From: Pseudofabraea citricarpa | Taxonomy: Eukaryota > Ascomycota > Leotiomycetes > Helotiales > Dermateaceae | Direction: 5' to 3' | NCBI GenBank assembly: GCA_029641185.1 | Contig: JAPWGK010000001.1 | Span: 1,748,501-1,812,500, forward strand | Length of the DNA stretch: 64,000 bases | The notes under the pieces: generated by a model | What the model saw: only the letters and a program-made list of their open reading frames with translations | Databases searched by the model: none | What the model was told of the DNA's origin: nothing | In this document: piece by piece, positions 58,601 through 64,000 of the stretch | Numbering within the stretch: position 1 is the first letter of the stretch | How the letters are laid out: every line of letters begins with the position of its first letter | Program-made: the position numbers and the translations under genes

Positions 58601-58875
58601 ATATATCAGTTACAATAATACGTTGGAAAATTTGGACCTGAAAACTTACCAAGCCTATGAATATGTTGCTTGCAAGACTCGATGGAGTCGGAATACCTCC
58701 TTAGAACATTCTCTGCCTTTTTCAAAAACTTGAGACCAGTTTCGACTGCTGAGTCTTTGATCTCGACTTGGTACGTAAGATCGACGTCACTGCACGATCT
58801 CCAAGTTGGAGCTTCCGGCTTGATCTTAATATCTGGCGTCTGACCAGATTTAAAATTTAGTTTGATTTTCGACAT
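55640..58875 (-). CDS. large dynamin-like GTPase, SLIP-GC/NUGGC-like
   Basis: Six exons (58875-58650, 58589-57483, 57418-56847, 56788-56556, 56495-56158, 56106-55640) encode 980 residues. The fifth intron starts GC instead of GT (GCAAGT...TAG), which the frame requires. The G domain shows the P-loop GQTGIGKST (93-101), DLPG (288-291) and TSRKD (355-359) as G1, G3 and a probable G4. A charged coiled coil follows (about 375-430), then a long helical region and an acidic C-terminus (IDLDDDDSLARIL...FEDDDDDG). The layout fits large GTPases related to human nuclear GTPase SLIP-GC; fungal members are mostly unstudied. It has no transmembrane segment. The start was chosen as the first ATG of the exon. 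Confidence 0.85.
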
Positions 58876-61150
58876 TTTGTAGTCATGTAGCGATAGAATT
58901 GATGGACTGCAAAGAACGAGTTAGCCATTTTTGTATGATTGAATGTTTCATAACTCTCGGTGGCAATTGGAAAGGGCCAGGTAGGAGATAGACTTTGCTG
59001 AGAATAGCGACGCAAGCTTACTAGCCAAAGCCTTTCAAGGCCGAGTAGATCAGACTTCCGATGTCATCAGAAGTTGCGCAGTTGAAGGGAGACCGAGGCT
59101 TTGTGCGAAAGATAGAATAGATGGAAGCTGCGAAGAGAGAGAAGAGTAATGGTATGAAGAGGAAGAATGGTGCTGCTATTTAGGAAGGTTGAAGTCAAAC
59201 CGACGAGATGTGAGGGTGGAGTTTGTAGATCCAGTAGTGCAGACCAGAGGAAATCTAGCGTGCAGAAGAGAGCAAACTGACGAGATATGAGGGAGGAGCT
59301 TGTAAATCCAGTAGTATAAACCAGAGAAGAGCTCGCATGCAGAAGATGGTAAACGTCCCTGCTTCTGAAGCTCTATGGTACCAAAGGGACCTACCTGGCT
59401 TATGTTTTCTGTTGAAGAAGATAGAAGGGTTGATGTTGAGATCGGATGTAGGTTGGAGGTAGAAAACCAAGGAGGGTTGAGTCCAGAGAAGAATGAAGTT
59501 GATCGAGATAAAGGTTGGAGATCGAGGAGATGGATTAAGTGAGGAGAATGAAGTTACTAAGCGAGCACCTGCAATCAGCAATTGGCAGGAGATGAGAAGT
59601 TGATTTGCAGATTGCGGTATTCAAGTATCCGAATCCCCTGGGAGGTAGTAACCAGCGAAACTGGCTAGTGGTTTGGTCTTTCTAGCCAGCAAGAAGGGCA
59701 AACTAAGAAGTTTGAGATTTGAAAAGGAAATATCTATTACCGAGTGACGGTTGAGGGAATATGGTGTTAGAGATTGGAGGTGCGGAAAGGAGGAATTGTA
59801 GATCCATATATCTAACAATCAACTTCTTGCTACAACCAGATAGGCAATGAGACCTCAGTATCAGAAGATTGCAACTTGTATCAACGTCTTCCAGATCACA
59901 GCGAGCCGCTCCCTCCTAGGCTCACTTAATACGTAGCAAGATAATAGCACAGAACTTCCCTCACTCAGTATTTGGACCCTCTTACGAGAAAGCATACCTG
60001 TACCCTTTAACATCATACTCAACATGATCTTTCTTGTGATAAAACTAAGTATCACAGAATCATAAGTCCTCTATATCATGAGAATTGCTCATAATAAACC
60101 AGGACAAAGCAGCTCAATGAGTATAAGTATACAAGGAGATAAGCCTAGAAGCTGCAAATGCCATTGGCTAGTCAGAGTCTAAGGATGGACATGATAATGA
60201 AAAAAGAGAATCCAAACCACGCGAAAGGCTTGGGGGCGATACAAAGAGAAAGAGGCATGTGGGATTTTGATAATGACGAAGAAATTGTTATCGCGCTGGG
60301 CGAAGCTGCAGCTCGGGCGAGAAAGGGCGTCGACGATTGTATGGTTTCTGAAACCTACTAACAGAATGGCTGTTGTCTTGAAGTACCAGGCCTAGGCTTG
60401 CACGACTCATGGCCTTACTTTGGATTCATCTCCACACGATAAGAATGATCTAATGCTAGGAACGATACAACGTTAGTCACTTACACCACCCCTTCACTCA
60501 GGGGCTAGTCAAGTTAGGCGAAATTCATACGTCATTAAAGGGGTGACTTCACGATAACGGATGCCGAGATGAGCATGTGGTTCATATGTCAATTTATCTC
60601 TATGTATTCCCTCTAAGCAGGTCCATGCAGGTACGTCCTATAGGAGGAACTTAGACAGCCAAAGCCGTGTCTCAATCTACAGCAATGCAAGTAACCATTG
60701 CATGCCGTCACAATCCCCAAACCCCGAATCCCAATCCGAGGCCGAGACCTTAAAAACATAAACTCCGAACAATACCGTAACCCATCCGTCGCAAAACCAG
60801 CGATGTCATGTAATAAACAAATAAGAAATCCCCCGTGAGTCGTGGATCATGAGAGTGGAGCAGGGCGGGGCTCTGGGTATTTGCTGGCCCAATGCAAATG
60901 CAACTGTAATTCTCTTGCCAGAGAATGTGGAATCCAAATCCTGAACCCGAATCCGTATGAACAAAGGAAATGATGAGTAACCAAAGATGGCCAATAATAA
61001 GCAATGAGATGCGAACAACCGTCGCGATGCAGTGTGTAAACTGACTAGAGAAGAATGAGAATGGCGTCAATTTCGTCGATGAGGTGCAATTGCTGATCGA
61101 GTACCATGGACAAAGAGCATTCGGGCAGATCCAGCCTTCCGATACGCTGT
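58876..61150. other. long intergenic region with a 77-bp tandem duplication
   Basis: 2.3 kb upstream of the GTPase gene and downstream of the SWIRM gene. The only notable frame is a 67-codon plus-strand one at 60158-60361 (GMWDFDNDEEIVIALGEA), acidic and without a family, which I do not call as a gene. The duplication at 59204-59357 is listed separately. Confidence 0.45.
59204..59357 (+). repeat. diverged tandem duplication, 77-bp unit
   Basis: Unit 59204-59280 is followed directly by 59281-59357. Both contain CGAGAT, GAGG, GGAG, TTGTA, ATCCAGTAGT, ACCAGAG, GC and TGCAGAAGA at the same offsets. Many differences are transitions (G/A or C/T), in line with methylated-cytosine decay or repeat-induced point mutation, though point mutation in such short repeats is not expected. 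Non-coding, about 330 bases upstream of the GTPase ATG. Confidence 0.8.
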
Positions 61151-62434
61151 TCATAGATACTGTTGAACCCATGAAGGATCAAGCCAACCGACCTTGTCAA
61201 ATGCCTGCCATAATTTACTGGCTTTGTTGACATCGATCTTACAAGCCTGCTGAGCGTCCGTCTTTCTAAATTCCTTGCCGATCCTCAAGCACTCAAGTCT
61301 CCTCTCGAATATCCGACGCTTGGAAGTAAGATAGGTCGCACAATCGAGACGGAGGTTGGCGGCAAGAGCGACCTCGTCTTGGTGGAGATCATTGAAGTAA
61401 GGGTCGTTCTTAAGTTCAATTGGCGCGCCTCTCCAGTCGACCTTGAGAGAGTTGGCCTTCTTAGGAAGACTGGATATCGGTGGGCAATAATCAGGAATAG
61501 CAGCAAAGTCCTTGTCTGTACGAGCAGTCTTGCCTTCGCCTGGTGTAGTGGCTCGGACCGGCTTTGGGGGACGTGGAAGTCTCGCAATTGGTGATCTCGG
61601 GCCTGCCGGCTTAACCTTGGGTTTGTTCGCGTTGAGATTCCGTGATCGAGGAGGGTGTGGAGCGATTGTTGGATATCGCTTCACATGGCCTGATTGAAGT
61701 GCTCGATCCTCTAGCAAGAATTGTCGCTCTCGCCGGAACCAGAGATTCCGGTTCGAGTTGTACGCCTTTGCCACCTTTGACTTGAACTCCAACACAAGCT
61801 TGTACTCCTCGAGATGAGGAGGAGATGCCTCTCTAAAGATATCAGAATCCCTAGCAGCCAGGTGCCTATCCACTTGTCGCTGCTGCGTCAAAGCCTCAGC
61901 TGTCTCGTCGAACAATGGCGAATTGGAAGCGTGCTGCGGATCGGGTTGAGGATACAGAATTGGGTCCTTGATGGCAACCGACTGTGAATCATCTGCAACA
62001 TCAGTCTTGGTGAATGGAGAGACCGGTGGCGACAGAGGAAAGGTGCCGGCTGGTTTCGCATAGATGGTCTTCTGAGGAGTTGTCGTGGGTTGCGAGAAAC
62101 TCTCAAGAGGGGAGGCTTCTGGTGGTGACATGAGAGTCGACCTGTTATCGAATTGGTGCTTGCTGTCCATGTTGCCGGAGAGAATTGAATTGATGGAAGA
62201 GGTAGGTCTCGCCGGAGAAGTCAATTGACCGGTGAGTATTTGTGTAGTCGGTGAGCGACCGGTATTGTCGAAGGTAGTGGAAGGCTGCAGCGAGTCTTTG
62301 TAAGCCATGTCCGAGCAAATACGCAAACGCGCCTGGAGGATGAGTCTGAGGTTGTGGCAACTCTCGGAATCTGGAGTTAAGTCCGGCGTGGAGGATGGAA
62401 TGACTCTGTTGTCCGGATTTCGTGGAGGAAACAA
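61151..62434 (-). CDS. SWIRM-domain protein, Fun19/Laf1 type
   Basis: Single exon, up to 427 residues from the ATG at 62434; an in-frame ATG at 62308 (MAYKDSLQPS) would give 385 and may be the real start, since the upstream part looks leader-like. The N-terminal half is Ser/Thr/Pro-rich and disordered. A conserved segment near 212-250 (EFKSKVAKAYNSNRNLWFRRERQFL, in parts) precedes a Pro/Arg linker. The C-terminal SWIRM domain (about 335-427) reads VDWRGAPIELKNDPYFNDLH, EVALAANLRLDCATYL and ends KLWQAFDKVGWLDPSWVQQYL (in parts). The fission-yeast relatives Laf1/Laf2 associate with the Clr6 histone deacetylase complex, so a chromatin role is likely. Confidence 0.85.
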   Translation of the reverse strand: MFPPRNPDNRVIPSSTPDLTPDSESCHNLRLILQARLRICSDMAYKDSLQPSTTFDNTGRSPTTQILTGQLTSPARPTSSINSILSGNMDSKHQFDNRSTLMSPPEASPLESFSQPTTTPQKTIYAKPAGTFPLSPPVSPFTKTDVADDSQSVAIKDPILYPQPDPQHASNSPLFDETAEALTQQRQVDRHLAARDSDIFREASPPHLEEYKLVLEFKSKVAKAYNSNRNLWFRRERQFLLEDRALQSGHVKRYPTIAPHPPRSRNLNANKPKVKPAGPRSPIARLPRPPKPVRATTPGEGKTARTDKDFAAIPDYCPPISSLPKKANSLKVDWRGAPIELKNDPYFNDLHQDEVALAANLRLDCATYLTSKRRIFERRLECLRIGKEFRKTDAQQACKIDVNKASKLWQAFDKVGWLDPSWVQQYL

Positions 62435-63010
62435 GATTTGAGGGGATGGTCAGCTGAAATATGGGTTTGTCAGCCAGGGCCAGTTGGTGAGACGAATGTT
62501 GTTGTTTCTTTGTCTTGGGCGCTGGAGCTGGTCGGTCTCGGGTGATTGATTGGGTGGAAGGCGGCAGAAGGTGAATGGAATGCGATCGGTGGAAGTGGTT
62601 GATGGGGGGAAGGGGGAGGAATTGTTTGTCAGAGGGGGAGTAGGAGGTAAGAAAGAAGGAGAGTATGAGAGATGTGATGAATATATACCTACCATGTGGC
62701 AGAGTGATACCTAACAGGCTGCCACACCATCTGCGTTTATTCACAGGTGTGTGTTGTGTCGTGGAGTCATGCGCTAGCACACCAGGTACACTTTCGCACT
62801 CGCGACCTCGGGAGAGGGGGAGGGGTGTCTGAGTGGGTTTGTTGGAAGGGAGGGCAGGATGATCAAGGCTGGCTGGCTGGTGCTTGTGCTGGTGCTGGTG
62901 CTGGCGGGTGTGTGCTTGGGTGATGGGTGATGCGCAACACGCGGATGGCGGAGCCCTGGATGATGGTTGCTTTGGCGGCGGTGGTGGAGGAGGAGGAGGA
63001 GAAGTTGGTG

Positions 63011-63042
63011 GTAGTGGTAGTGGTAGTGGTAGTGGTAGTGGT
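63011..63042 (+). repeat. (GTAGTG)n microsatellite
   Basis: Five repeats of GTAGTG plus a partial one, flanked by GGTG-rich sequence. Non-coding. Confidence 0.9.
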
Positions 63043-63851
63043 GGGTGTTCCTTTTTGGTGGAGGTGGTGGTTCCTAGGCAGCGAGCAGCCAGCAGCAGCC
63101 AGCAGCCAGCGGTTAATGGGGCGGGTGGATGAGCGTATTGTGGTTGGTCTCGCGTTGTTTTGAATTGGCCTTGCGAATGGTTTCTCGTTTCTCATCAGGG
63201 CTGTGCCCGGCTGCTGGGTGCTGGTGCTGATGCTGGCGCTGGGCCATTGGAATGTTGGTGCCCAGAACTGTACTGTATGTATGGTGATGCCAGTATCAGT
63301 GTTAGTACCAGCACCAGTACCGGTATCCAACGTCTGGCCCCCCCCAGTTTGCAGCAGTTCGTGCTATTGATCTCTCTCTCTTTCTCGCTCGGTCTCTCTC
63401 TTTCTCGCTGGCTTCACACGAGCAAGCGGAGGCATTGCATTGATTGCATTGGGCATTGGGCAGATACCCAAAAGCCAGAAGCCAGCAGCCAGCAGCCAGA
63501 AGCTAGACAGCAGAAGGGGGCGGATTGGTGGCCATTGACCAATGATGGGGCGGTAAGCTGAGGAATTGCGATGGATTGGGCAATTCGATGGATTGATGAG
63601 GGTCAAGTCAGACTCTGAGTCATTGTGAAATAATTTTCTGGCGGTTGAAGCCTAACGCCTAACGACCACCGAGCTAGCCCCCGATGTGGTTTAGTGCAGC
63701 AGCGAGATTCCAGACCCTTTTGTATCTGTCTCTGTTTTCTCTCTTCAGCACCAGTCAACTGTCAACATACATCATGTTCAATGTTCACCGTTGCACACTT
63801 TACTGTTATTATTATCATTACACATCCATCTACATACACCATCTAGACCGA

Positions 63852-63878
63852 CCCTCCCCTCCCCTCCCCTCCCCTCCC
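63852..63878 (+). repeat. (CCCCT)n microsatellite
   Basis: About five units of CCCCT, followed by TACTACTATACTACTATACTAC-like (ACTAT) repeats. The C-rich strand could form an i-motif and the other strand a G-quadruplex. Confidence 0.85.
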
Positions 63879-64000
63879 TGTACTACTATACTACTATACT
63901 ACTACTATGTCATCATCCGGTCGCTACTTATGCTCTTATTCTATTGCTGTTTCAATTGCTCCCATCACTTAAGGTGCTTGGCGTCCAATCAATCAATTGA

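Larger units (their letters stand above)
62435..64000. other. repeat-rich upstream region of the SWIRM gene
   Basis: No protein-like frame. The first 250 bases are GA-rich on this strand, i.e. a CT-rich leader for the minus-strand SWIRM gene. Further on come GTG/GCTGGT tracts (62880-62915, 63215-63245), the GTAGTG repeat (63011-63042), CCAGCAG clusters (63085-63110, 63480-63500), a duplicated TCTCTCTTTCTCGCT block (63370-63409) and CCCCT repeats (63852-63878). The last 200 bases are CT-rich and may lead into a plus-strand gene beyond the window. Confidence 0.5.

Noticed and set aside
60158..60361. 67-codon acidic frame (GMWDFDNDEEIVIALGEA) as a small gene
   Set aside because: Partly protein-like, but no splice partners, family or promoter signal. 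It could be the end of a decayed gene; not enough to call.
62145..62780. 211-codon minus frame overlapping the SWIRM gene
   Set aside because: Shadow of the SWIRM gene and its CT-rich leader; Ser/Pro composition results from that skew.

Overview
The window is nuclear DNA of a filamentous ascomycete (Pezizomycotina). The signs are dense genes on both strands, short GT-AG introns (mostly 40-130 bp, with CTNAY-like branch sites), long pyrimidine-rich leaders, and fungus-specific families (Zn-cluster regulator with fungal TF domain, HAM1-like, DUF1479, SWIRM/Fun19, GPI wall protein). The proteins look most like those of Leotiomycetes/Helotiales; that placement is an impression from sequence, not a search result. 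I see no rRNA, tRNA, CRISPR or intact transposon.

Layout. 0-2.9 kb: mostly non-coding, with a faint set of minus-strand exons. 2.9-5.1: Ser/Thr-rich GPI wall protein (+). 6.5-8.6: Vms1/ANKZF1 peptidyl-tRNA endonuclease (-). 9.1-11.4: HAM1-like lipid-binding-type protein (+). 11.8-12.2: an array of six copies of a 16-bp motif between convergent genes. 12.5-14.1: Sqt1 WD40 ribosome-assembly chaperone (-). 14.5-16.5: peroxisomal acyl-CoA/4-coumarate-CoA-type ligase ending AKL (-). 17.7-18.8: unrecognised three-exon protein (+). 19.0-19.4: low-complexity repeat. 19.5-22.7: AlkB-type dioxygenase with a long Cys-rich N-terminal region (+). 23.1-24.8: DUF1479 oxygenase-like protein with a mitochondrial-type leader (-). 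26.0-28.3: fungal transcription factor (+). 28.9-30.8: MFS sugar-type transporter (+). 30.8-33.5: gene-empty AT-rich stretch. 33.5-35.0: BAR-SH3 adaptor, Rvs167/Hob1 type (-). 35.8-39.0: Mte1/Dbl2/ZGRF1-type repair factor (+). 41.1-42.7: unrecognised Ser/Pro-rich coiled-coil protein (+). 43.9-44.2: small SMP/LEA-like protein (+). 45.4-46.3: short-chain dehydrogenase (+). 47.8-49.1: Erg6 sterol C24-methyltransferase (-). 49.7-50.8: Slt11/RBM22 splicing factor (+). 51.1-51.5: Mzm1 complex III assembly factor, hidden in three small exons (-). 52.5-54.0: zuotin (+). 55.6-58.9: large dynamin-like/SLIP-GC-like GTPase (-). 61.2-62.4: SWIRM protein, Fun19/Laf1 type (-). 62.4-64.0: simple repeats, probably a regulatory region.

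Most genes are ordinary single-copy housekeeping functions (ribosome quality control and assembly, splicing, sterol synthesis, respiratory assembly, endocytosis, DNA repair), and neighbours mostly do not share a pathway. The one pair suggesting co-function is the transcription factor with the transporter just downstream. The least explained items are the 16-bp motif array at 11.84-12.20 kb, a palindrome TACCTAGGTA found four times and only between genes, the AlkB fusion, and the large GTPase.
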